DNA of 9,422 nt from contig CALCJG010000315.1 in NCBI GenBank assembly GCA_937967705.1, forward strand, positions 1-9,422, given 5' to 3'. The notes under the pieces are model-generated. The model was not told the DNA's origin. It did not search any database and saw only the letters and a list, made by a program, of their open reading frames with translations. A program made the position numbers and the translations under genes. Shown in pieces: positions 1 through 5,535 of this stretch (its first letter is position 1; the number at the start of each line of letters is the position of its first letter). Source of the stretch: an uncultured Spirochaetia bacterium (GTDB taxonomy: Bacteria > Spirochaetota > UBA4802 > JAGODF01).

Positions 1-13
1 CAAGAGGATACAT
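1..13 (-). CDS. Start of a gene downstream of leuD (partial; possibly leuB)
   Basis: An ATG on the minus strand begins at base 13 and shares its A with the leuD stop codon (TAATG), the usual arrangement for translational coupling. A GGGG run just before it could act as ribosome binding site. Only Met-Tyr-Pro-Leu can be read before the window ends. In many genomes leuB (3-isopropylmalate dehydrogenase) follows leuCD, and LeuB proteins often start with Met-Tyr, so leuB is a reasonable guess. Four residues cannot establish it. Confidence 0.35.
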
Positions 14-513
14 TAACCCCTGCCGGCAAGCTCGTCCCGGATCTTATTCATCAGCCCGCCTTTCTTGACGATCTCCTGCATGAAGGGAGGAAACGGCTTG
101 GCCTTATAGGTCTTTCCCGCCGTAAGGTTCCTGATCTCCCCCCTGTCGAGGTCCACCTCGATCGCGTCCCCTTCCCCTATCTCCCGGGCCGCCTCCGGCG
201 ATTCGATGATGGGCAGGCCGATGTTTATGCTGTTTCGGTAGAAAATTCGCGCGAAAGACTCGGCTATTACCAGGGATATGCGGGCCGCCTTGATGGCGAT
301 CGGAGCGTGTTCTCTCGAGGAGCCGCAGCCGAAGTTCTTCCCCCCTATGATGATGTCCCCCGCCGAAATCTTTTTCATGAATTCCGGGTCCGCATCCTCC
401 ATGCAGTGACTTGCCAGTTCCTCGGGGTCCGAGGTGTTGAGATATCTTGCCGGGATGATCTCGTCGGTATTGACGTCATCTCCGAATTTCCAGGTTTTTC
501 CTTTCAGATTCAT
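13..513 (-). CDS. leuD: 3-isopropylmalate dehydratase small subunit (LeuD)
   Basis: Small (swivel-domain) subunit of the aconitase-family isomerase that converts 2-isopropylmalate to 3-isopropylmalate in leucine biosynthesis; cytoplasmic, works as a heterodimer with LeuC. At 166 residues it is the short form typical of the archaeal/thermophile-type enzyme rather than the roughly 200-residue enterobacterial LeuD. Seen in the sequence: an N-terminal [15 protein letters not shown] segment (residues 11-25), the [11 protein letters not shown] substrate-binding loop (61-71), and [14 protein letters not shown] (88-101). A GGAGG lies 8 bases before the ATG and overlaps the leuC stop, so the start is well supported. 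It begins 13 bases after leuC and is clearly co-transcribed with it. This subfamily also includes citramalate and homoaconitate isomerases, so the substrate is assigned by family and by pairing with leuC, not proven. Confidence 0.95.
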   Translation of the reverse strand: MNLKGKTWKFGDDVNTDEIIPARYLNTSDPEELASHCMEDADPEFMKKISAGDIIIGGKNFGCGSSREHAPIAIKAARISLVIAESFARIFYRNSINIGLPIIESPEAAREIGEGDAIEVDLDRGEIRNLTAGKTYKAKPFPPFMQEIVKKGGLMNKIRDELAGRG

Positions 514-526
514 CCTCGCGGCCTCC

Positions 527-1786
527 TTATTTCAATTCATCGGGATGGCAGATCCTGCCGAGCACCGCAGAAGCGGCAGCCACGGAGGGGTTTGCCAGAT
601 AGACTTCGCTTTGGGGATGGCCCATACGACCCACGAAATTTCTGTTGGTGGTCGCCAGACAGCGCTCCCCCTCGGCCAGTATCCCCATGTGGCCCCCCAA
701 GCAGGGACCGCAGGTGGGAGCGGACACCGCCGCCTCGGCGTCGAGGAAGATCTGGAAAAGCCCCTCGTTCATGGCCTGGCGGTAAACCTCCTGTGTGGCG
801 GGGATGACGATCAGCCGGACATCCTTATGGACCTTTCGCCCCTTGAGGATTTCCGCCGCCTGCCGCAGGTCTTCGATACGCCCGTTCGTACAGGACCCGA
901 TGACCACCTGGTCGATGGTCACACCGCTTTCCCGGGCGGGCTTGACGTTTTCCGGGAGATGCGGGAAGGCCACCACCGGCTCCAGGGAGCCGAGGTCGTA
1001 TTCAATAATATCCGCATATTTCGCGTCCGCATCGCTCTGGTAGACGGTATAGGGAAGGGAGGAGCGGCTCTTCACATAGGCCAGGGTCTTCTCATCCGCC
1101 TCGATGATGCCGTTCTTCCCTCCCGCCTCGATGGCCATGTTGGACATGGTAAGCCTCCCCTCGACGGAAAGGTCCCTGATCGCCTCCCCCGTAAATTCCA
1201 TGGCCTGGTAGAGAGCCCCGTCTACGCCGATATCCCCTATGGTATGCAGGATGAGGTCCTTTCCTGTCACATAACGGCCCAGCTTCCCCCGGTATATGAA
1301 TTTAACGGACTCCGGAACCTTGAACCAGGTTTTGCCCGTAGCCATGGCGGCCGCCATGTCCGTGGAGCCCACCCCCGTGGAAAAAGCCCCGAGGGCGCCG
1401 TAGGTACAGGTATGGGAATCGGCACCGATGATGAGCATACCCGGGCGCGTCAGTCCCAGCTCGGGAAGGAGGGCGTGCTCCACCCCCACGCGGCCGACAT
1501 CATAAAAATGAACGATCCCCTGCTCCCGGGCAAACTCCCGCAGCATCTTGACCTGCTCCGCCGACTTGATGTCCTTGTTGGGGGTAAAGTGATCCGGAAT
1601 CAGGGCCACCTTTTCCCGGTCGAATACCTCTTTTACTCCCAGGTCGCGGAATTCCTTGATGGCTATGGGGGCCGTGATGTCGTTCCCCAATACGAGGTCC
1701 ACACCGGCCTCTATCAGTTCTCCCGGTTCGACACGGTCCTTTCCCGTATGAGCCGCCAGGATCTTTTCCGTTATTGTCATTCCCAT
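527..1786 (-). CDS. leuC: 3-isopropylmalate dehydratase large subunit (LeuC)
   Basis: Large, iron-sulfur-carrying subunit of isopropylmalate isomerase (leucine biosynthesis, cytoplasm). Its 419 residues match the compact archaeal/thermophile-type class, about 50 shorter than the E. coli-type LeuC. The three [4Fe-4S] ligands are visible: Cys299 in IGSCTNGR (297-303), and Cys359 and Cys362 in [10 protein letters not shown] (357-366). Other aconitase-family signatures are [13 protein letters not shown] (121-133) and NFVGRMG (383-389). The start at 1786 has GAGGTG about 5 bases upstream; a second Met two codons later is a less well-spaced alternative. leuD follows after 13 bases. A homoaconitase or citramalate-isomerase role cannot be excluded from sequence alone. 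No T-box or obvious leader-peptide attenuator is visible in the 94 bases upstream. Confidence 0.95.
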   Translation of the reverse strand: MGMTITEKILAAHTGKDRVEPGELIEAGVDLVLGNDITAPIAIKEFRDLGVKEVFDREKVALIPDHFTPNKDIKSAEQVKMLREFAREQGIVHFYDVGRVGVEHALLPELGLTRPGMLIIGADSHTCTYGALGAFSTGVGSTDMAAAMATGKTWFKVPESVKFIYRGKLGRYVTGKDLILHTIGDIGVDGALYQAMEFTGEAIRDLSVEGRLTMSNMAIEAGGKNGIIEADEKTLAYVKSRSSLPYTVYQSDADAKYADIIEYDLGSLEPVVAFPHLPENVKPARESGVTIDQVVIGSCTNGRIEDLRQAAEILKGRKVHKDVRLIVIPATQEVYRQAMNEGLFQIFLDAEAAVSAPTCGPCLGGHMGILAEGERCLATTNRNFVGRMGHPQSEVYLANPSVAAASAVLGRICHPDELK

Positions 1787-1880
1787 AAGCCACCTCTGTT
1801 TTTAAAAAAATATTCCCGCATCTTTCAGGGAGAAGGGAAAAATGCAAGCCCCTTTTTCCCCGGATAGGGATTTTTATCTG

Positions 1881-2300
1881 TTATCGGTAGGAATCCAGGG
1901 CTTTGACCGCAAGAACCTGCCGGCGGTTCACGACAAACCAGTAACGGAAAACCGCAGGCTTCCCCTTTCCGTCTCTGGACCGGTACCGGCACTGCACGAT
2001 CCATCCGTCCCTCTTATCATAGCCCAGCTGCGACCATTTTTCAATCACAAGGCTCTCGGGATAGGGGTCCCTCTCTTTCAGATAGTCGCTGACCACCTTA
2101 ACGAACCCGTCTTTCTTTTCGGCCTTGGGGGGCACACCATGCCTCTTGATCCGTTCGAACAGCTCCGGGGGATTGTACTCATTGTCTATGAGGTAAAGAT
2201 GCCGGGTTGCAAGGAAAAGGATCACCAGGGCCCCCGCGAGGGCGGCGGCGATGAGGATGTCCCGCAGACGGATGTTCAACGAATCAGGCATAACGTCCAT
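1881..2300 (-). CDS. Hypothetical single-pass membrane protein
   Basis: A 139-residue protein that I do not recognise. It has a short, basic N-terminus, one strongly hydrophobic segment at about residues 15-32, and then a soluble domain of about 100 residues rich in charged and aromatic residues. This looks like a signal-anchor protein with its C-terminal domain outside the inner membrane. The C-terminal half has an alternating pattern (WIVQCRYRSRDGKGK at about 100-114, then FRYWFVV) that suggests a small beta-rich fold. The start is uncertain: no good ribosome binding site precedes the ATG at 2300, and the ATG at 2291 has a slightly better GGGATGGA upstream. It lies 94 bases upstream of leuC on the same strand, but nothing in it suggests a role in leucine synthesis. 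Confidence 0.7.
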   Translation of the reverse strand: MDVMPDSLNIRLRDILIAAALAGALVILFLATRHLYLIDNEYNPPELFERIKRHGVPPKAEKKDGFVKVVSDYLKERDPYPESLVIEKWSQLGYDKRDGWIVQCRYRSRDGKGKPAVFRYWFVVNRRQVLAVKALDSYR

Positions 2301-2384
2301 CCCAGGAGGAATATCGCCCCACCCCGCCCTGAAGACAACTGCTGAGAAAAAGTGCCATTTTCCCCCCTTAAAAGATCAGAAAGA

Positions 2385-2411
2385 TTGAATCGTGAAAAAA
2401 TATGATATACA
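2385..2411 (+). promoter_or_regulatory. Weak candidate promoter upstream of the Cys-rich protein gene
   Basis: TTGAAT at 2385-2390 and TATACA at 2406-2411 resemble -35 and -10 boxes, but the 15-base spacer is short. The surrounding stretch is AT-rich and lies about 100 bases before the plus-strand gene at 2512, in the divergent gap 2301-2511. Apart from this, I see no conserved element in that gap. Confidence 0.25.
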
Positions 2412-2511
2412 TTGTTTATGAAGATGCGATGGTTGTCCTCGTACAGCATAGCCCTTCTTCAACCCAGGAGGGGTCAGCGTATCCAAGGAACAGGAAGAAG
2501 AAGACTGCCAG

Positions 2512-2757
2512 ATGAAGAAGATACTGTCAACACTAATCCTGTTATCCCTGATCGTTGTTCCGGAAAGTCCCCTGATTTCCCGGAACAACAACCGGGAGAA
2601 GGTTATGCGCTGCGAACAGATCTGCAAGGAGCAATACTGGCGCTGTCGCAGCCGGGCGGGGGCCGTGAAAGACAGGAAGAAATCCGAACGATACATGCTC
2701 CTGTGCGACAGCCAGCATCAGGGATGCTATAACCGCTGTCAGAGATACGCCCGGTGA
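2512..2757 (+). CDS. Small secreted six-cysteine protein (hypothetical)
   Basis: An 81-residue protein not recognised as a known family. It has a typical signal-peptide N-terminus: two lysines followed by a hydrophobic stretch at residues 4-17, with possible cleavage near residues 20-23. The mature part is basic and contains six cysteines: 34, 38, 45, 65, 72 and 76. Their spacing is mirror-symmetric: C-x3-C-x6-C, then 19 residues, then C-x6-C-x3-C. This suggests two antiparallel helices clamped by disulfides in the periplasm, resembling the logic of twin CX3C/CX9C (CHCH-like) helical hairpins, though no homology is claimed. The Shine-Dalgarno sequence is weak (purine-rich GGAAGAAGAAG upstream). 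The enoyl-CoA hydratase-fold gene follows 76 bases later on the same strand. An overlapping frame (2412-2732) lacks signal-peptide or family features and is taken as a shadow. Confidence 0.65.
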   Translation: MKKILSTLILLSLIVVPESPLISRNNNREKVMRCEQICKEQYWRCRSRAGAVKDRKKSERYMLLCDSQHQGCYNRCQRYAR

Positions 2758-2833
2758 AAGCCTGTCAACCGTGAAAAGGGGGCCAGAGGGTGTTCCACAG
2801 CGCAGGAAGAACCGATAACCGGAAACCAGGACC

Positions 2834-3595
2834 ATGATCAAGACAGAGATGAGAACAAACGGGACGGCCCTGATGACCCTGTGCGATCCCGCCAGGAGAA
2901 ACTGCCTGAGCACCCCCCTGCTGAGTTCGCTGAGGGAATCCCTGGTCAGGCTGAAGGAGAACGGCATGCGCTGCTTGATTATCAGCGGCGAAGGCGATCA
3001 TTTTTCCGCAGGGTATGATCTGGGGAGCCTCCGGGAGGATTTTTCCGTCCATTCCCCTCACGCCAGGGAGGGAAAGACACTGCTCCGGCTCGCTCTGGAC
3101 GATATCGAAAAACTGGACTGCCCCGTCATCGCCCTGATTCGGGGTTACTGCCTGGGGGCCGGCATGGAAACGGCAGCCGCCTGCGATTTGCGTATCGCCG
3201 CCGAGGATTCCCTTTTCGGCATGCCTCCCGCTAAAATCGGACTGATATACCCCCCCTCGGGGATTCGGCGGCTGGCTCGCACCGTTGGGGAGGGCTTTGC
3301 CCGGGAGATGTTTCTCACGGGAAGGGTCTATCCCGCAGAGACCATGCAAAGGAAGGGATTCCTCAACGAAACTGCCGCCGGTTCCGCCCTTGAGGAACTG
3401 GCCCTTCAGACGGCCGCGGAGATATCCTCCCTTTCTTGCTCCTCCCTCGGCGGCATGAAAAGGATTTTTTATCAGATGAATCAGGGGGATGAATCCCTGC
3501 AGGAACTCACCGAAGGTTCCCTGGGGGACAAGGATCTGGCCGAAGGCCTTAGCGCTTTCCGGGAAAAACGGAAAGCTCGTTTCAGGGAGGATTGA
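2834..3595 (+). CDS. Enoyl-CoA hydratase/isomerase (crotonase) family protein
   Basis: A 253-residue crotonase-fold protein, the usual length for this acyl-CoA-acting family (hydration, isomerisation, decarboxylation or thioester hydrolysis). Visible signatures are the first oxyanion-hole segment FSAGYDL (57-63) and the second, GYCLGAGMETAAACDLRIA (104-122). Glu112 aligns with catalytic Glu144 of rat mitochondrial enoyl-CoA hydratase. The second catalytic glutamate of true hydratases (rat Glu164, in a QPEI-like context) is missing: FGMPPAKIGLIYPPSG (128-143) has Pro/Ala there. The protein may therefore be an isomerase, decarboxylase or another activity rather than a hydratase. AGGA precedes the ATG by about 3 bases. 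The next gene starts one base after the stop, so the two are translationally linked. Confidence 0.9.
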   Translation: MIKTEMRTNGTALMTLCDPARRNCLSTPLLSSLRESLVRLKENGMRCLIISGEGDHFSAGYDLGSLREDFSVHSPHAREGKTLLRLALDDIEKLDCPVIALIRGYCLGAGMETAAACDLRIAAEDSLFGMPPAKIGLIYPPSGIRRLARTVGEGFAREMFLTGRVYPAETMQRKGFLNETAAGSALEELALQTAAEISSLSCSSLGGMKRIFYQMNQGDESLQELTEGSLGDKDLAEGLSAFREKRKARFRED

Positions 3596-3596
3596 G

Positions 3597-4514
3597 ATGA
3601 AGGCGGGAATCGTGGGTGCCGGAGCCATGGGCTGTCTGTTCGAGTTCTTCTTCCACCGGGCGGGCATAGACAGCGCCCTGTACGAATCCAACCGGCAGAT
3701 GGCCCATATACTGAAGTCCTCCCTCAACGTCCGTCACGGCAACATCATCGAGATCATCAGGCCCGTCATAGACAGCACCCCCGCCGTTCTGCAGGACAGC
3801 GACATCATCTTCCTCTTCGTGAAAAGCTACTCCACCGACATCGCCGTGAGGGACATCCTGCATATATTGAGGGACGATACCATCCTGGTCTCTTTACAAA
3901 ACGGACTGGGCAACCGCGAGATACTGCTGAAACACCTGCCTCCCGAACGGGTGGTTTTCGGTTCCACCTCCATCGGCGCCCACAAGACCGATGAAATCAC
4001 CGTGGTGCTGGGAGGGATGGGCGAAACCCTCCTGGGAGGGGAAAACCCTGAAGCCGTGGGCAAAGTAGCCGCGCTGCTGGAGGAGGCGGGTCTCTCGGTG
4101 GACCAGACAGACCAGGCCGGCAGGGCCATTTGGAAAAAGGTGATCATCAACGCTGGGATCAACCCCCTGGGGGCCGTTTTGAACCTGGAGAACGGAAAAA
4201 TCCTCGGAACACCGCACGCCTTTCAGCTGCAGGAACGCATCGTCCGGGAGGCGGTGCAGGCGGCCAACCGGGAAGGCATGCAACTGGAGGAAGAGGAAAT
4301 GCTTGAGGCAACCAGGGATGTATGCCGCCGCACATCCTCCAATGTCTGCTCCATGCTTCAGGATATCAGGGCAGGCAGGAAAACAGAAATAGACAGCATC
4401 AACGGTAAGATCGTGGAATCCGGGGAAACCCACGGTCTGGACCTACCCTACAACCGCACCCTCTGGCTTCTGGTGAAGGCCCTGGAGAGCAGCCGGAAAA
4501 AGCCCTCGGGCTGA
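3597..4514 (+). CDS. Ketopantoate reductase family (PanE/ApbA) oxidoreductase
   Basis: A 305-residue NAD(P)H-dependent reductase of the 2-dehydropantoate 2-reductase family; in pantothenate/CoA synthesis the family reduces ketopantoate to pantoate. Sequence evidence: Rossmann GAGAMG at residues 7-12, FVKSY at 74-78, LQNGLGN at 100-106, and WKKVIINAGINPLGAV at 179-194. In that last motif Lys181 and Asn185 align with the catalytic Lys and Asn of E. coli PanE. The substrate-binding SMLQDI and TEIDSING segments (252-257, 263-270) are present. The ATG at 3597 is preceded by CAGGGAGG and begins one base after the preceding stop; an upstream in-frame ATG at 3489 lies inside the crotonase gene and is rejected. 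No panB, panC or panD is nearby, and the partner is a crotonase-fold protein, so the substrate may be a different 2-oxo acid. The key residues are those of a working reductase. Confidence 0.88.
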   Translation: MKAGIVGAGAMGCLFEFFFHRAGIDSALYESNRQMAHILKSSLNVRHGNIIEIIRPVIDSTPAVLQDSDIIFLFVKSYSTDIAVRDILHILRDDTILVSLQNGLGNREILLKHLPPERVVFGSTSIGAHKTDEITVVLGGMGETLLGGENPEAVGKVAALLEEAGLSVDQTDQAGRAIWKKVIINAGINPLGAVLNLENGKILGTPHAFQLQERIVREAVQAANREGMQLEEEEMLEATRDVCRRTSSNVCSMLQDIRAGRKTEIDSINGKIVESGETHGLDLPYNRTLWLLVKALESSRKKPSG

Positions 4515-4529
4515 CAACCGCCTCATAAA

Positions 4530-4955
4530 CTACCGGAAGATGGAAAAGGCTATACGGCTCAGCCTGACCAGGAGATCATAGGCGGAAAAGTTCTTCACCT
4601 GATGACTTCCCTCTTCCACACGGTGGATGTAATCCTTCATCTTGGCAAGCTCGTCGCGATCGAGCCAGAAGCCCCCGCAATGCGGGCAGTAATCCATTAT
4701 GATTTCCGAATAATCGAGAAAGTTGATCTTTTTCATGGGTATCTCACGGCACCTCCGGCAGTTGATCACCGGATAGACATCCTCGTGATAATTTTCGTCA
4801 AGGGAGCAGGCTTCCACGTCACCCCCGCTCTCCTTGAGTATGTGATTCAGCTGATGCTTATCCAGCCACATGCCGTTGCAGGAATGACATACCTCTATCT
4901 TCTCACCGTCAAGCTCCTTGTACTCCAGGGTTTCCTTGCATCTCGGACATTCCAT
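4530..4955 (-). CDS. Tandem zinc-ribbon (zf-TFIIB-type) protein
   Basis: A 141-residue protein with two similar zinc ribbons. The first uses Cys3/Cys6 and Cys23/Cys26 followed by NGMWLD (27-32); the second uses Cys66/Cys69 and Cys90/Cys93 followed by GGFWLDRDEL (94-103). The CxxC...CxxC-xGxWLD signature is that of the zf-TFIIB domain (Pfam PF13453), a small nucleic-acid or protein-binding ribbon of unknown role in bacteria. The C-terminal 40 residues are basic and amphipathic. I chose the ATG at 4955 because AAGGAGG lies 5 bases upstream; the GTG two codons earlier overlaps that ribosome binding site. The gene ends 15 bases from the end of the convergent reductase gene and has a good candidate promoter at 5023-5051. 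Confidence 0.88.
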   Translation of the reverse strand: MECPRCKETLEYKELDGEKIEVCHSCNGMWLDKHQLNHILKESGGDVEACSLDENYHEDVYPVINCRRCREIPMKKINFLDYSEIIMDYCPHCGGFWLDRDELAKMKDYIHRVEEGSHQVKNFSAYDLLVRLSRIAFSIFR

Positions 4956-5195
4956 AGCCACCTCCTTGCAGCCGGTTTATAATATTAATCATATCCCATG
5001 TCTGAACTCACCTTCTATAAAAAGAATACTCCCATTGATATAAAAAGTCAATGGATATTCCCATGATATGAACATACGTTAACCGTAATAGTGAAATAAA
5101 TACATTCCCCGATAAAAATAATTTGAAATAATTATCCCGTTTCACTACATTGGGATATTATAAACGATCACAAATTAGGGATAGATAATCAATCC
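4956..5195. other. AT-rich divergent intergenic region with repeated TATCCC/GGGATA
   Basis: About 240 bases between divergently transcribed genes, much richer in A+T than the flanking genes. It contains the promoter at 5023-5051, a 7-base inverted repeat CCATTGA/TCAATGG (5032-5038 and 5048-5054) overlapping that promoter, and several copies of TATCCC or its complement at 4992-4997, 5133-5138, 5152-5157 and 5178-5183. The middle pair faces inward with a 13-base gap. No convincing plus-strand sigma-70 promoter was found for the STAS gene (TTGAAA at 5123 with TACATT 17 bases later is weak), so an alternative sigma factor is possible. Confidence 0.4.
5023..5051 (-). promoter_or_regulatory. Sigma-70-like promoter for the zinc-ribbon gene
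   Basis: On the minus strand, TTGACT (5051-5046) and TATTCT (5028-5023) are separated by exactly 17 bases, 68 bases upstream of the ATG at 4955. An inverted repeat (5032-5054) covers the -35 box and most of the spacer, where a repressor could bind. Confidence 0.45.
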
Positions 5196-5528
5196 ATGAA
5201 CACGACTCTAAGAATGGCAGGCAAGCATGTTATCGTGGAAATTAACGATAACATCAGCATTTACAACGTACAGGAGCTGAAAAAAACTCTTTTCGATCTG
5301 ATCGAAGATCCTCAGAATTCCAGCCTGGTGGTTGACTTGGGGAACATAAGCTTTATCGATTCCTCCCTTATCAGTACGCTGGTAGCGGGATTGAAGAAGA
5401 TGAAGGCCCGGGGAGGAGAATTTTCCCTGCTGCATCTGCACAATTCCGTCGTCAACATCCTGACTATTTCCAATCTTCTGAAGGACTTCAAACACTACGA
5501 CAACGAGGATGATCTCCTCCTGGGATAG
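5196..5528 (+). CDS. STAS-domain anti-sigma factor antagonist (SpoIIAA/RsbV-like)
   Basis: A 110-residue stand-alone STAS domain, the usual size for anti-anti-sigma proteins. In partner switching, the unphosphorylated STAS protein sequesters an anti-sigma kinase (RsbW/SpoIIAB type) and frees a sigma factor or other client; phosphorylation of a conserved serine blocks this, and a PP2C phosphatase restores it. The site is visible in VVDLGNISFIDSSLISTL (45-62), with Ser56/Ser57 following Asp55. The usual Gly after DSS is replaced by Leu58. The Shine-Dalgarno sequence is weak. The gene is tail to tail, 7 bases apart, with the kinase-phosphatase on the opposite strand, whose PP2C domain is the obvious candidate to dephosphorylate it. 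No anti-sigma kinase or sigma factor is in the window. Confidence 0.9.
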   Translation: MNTTLRMAGKHVIVEINDNISIYNVQELKKTLFDLIEDPQNSSLVVDLGNISFIDSSLISTLVAGLKKMKARGGEFSLLHLHNSVVNILTISNLLKDFKHYDNEDDLLLG

Positions 5529-5535
5529 GACGTTC

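Noticed and set aside
1835..1860. Stem GGGAAAAA / TTTTTCCC between the membrane protein gene and leuC, as a terminator
   Set aside because: The 8-bp stem is real but mostly A-T, with a 10-base loop and no T-run following on the minus strand; it is not a credible intrinsic terminator, and no attenuator partner is seen.
434..1867. A 477-codon open frame on the plus strand
   Set aside because: It lies antisense to leuC and leuD, whose families are certain, and its translation shows no domain-like pattern; long antisense frames are common in GC-rich coding DNA.
2755..2757. TGA ending the six-cysteine protein as a second possible selenocysteine
   Set aside because: The frame after it has no family-like continuation and runs into the crotonase gene in another frame; the cysteine pattern is already complete before the TGA.
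3489..3596. N-terminal extension of the ketopantoate reductase-like protein
   Set aside because: It lies inside the crotonase coding region, precedes the Rossmann motif by an unlikely 36 residues, and the ATG at 3597 has an excellent Shine-Dalgarno.
2765..3727. A 320-codon open frame on the minus strand
   Set aside because: It is antisense to the crotonase-family gene, rich in Gly/Pro/Gln without a fold pattern, and has no credible start.
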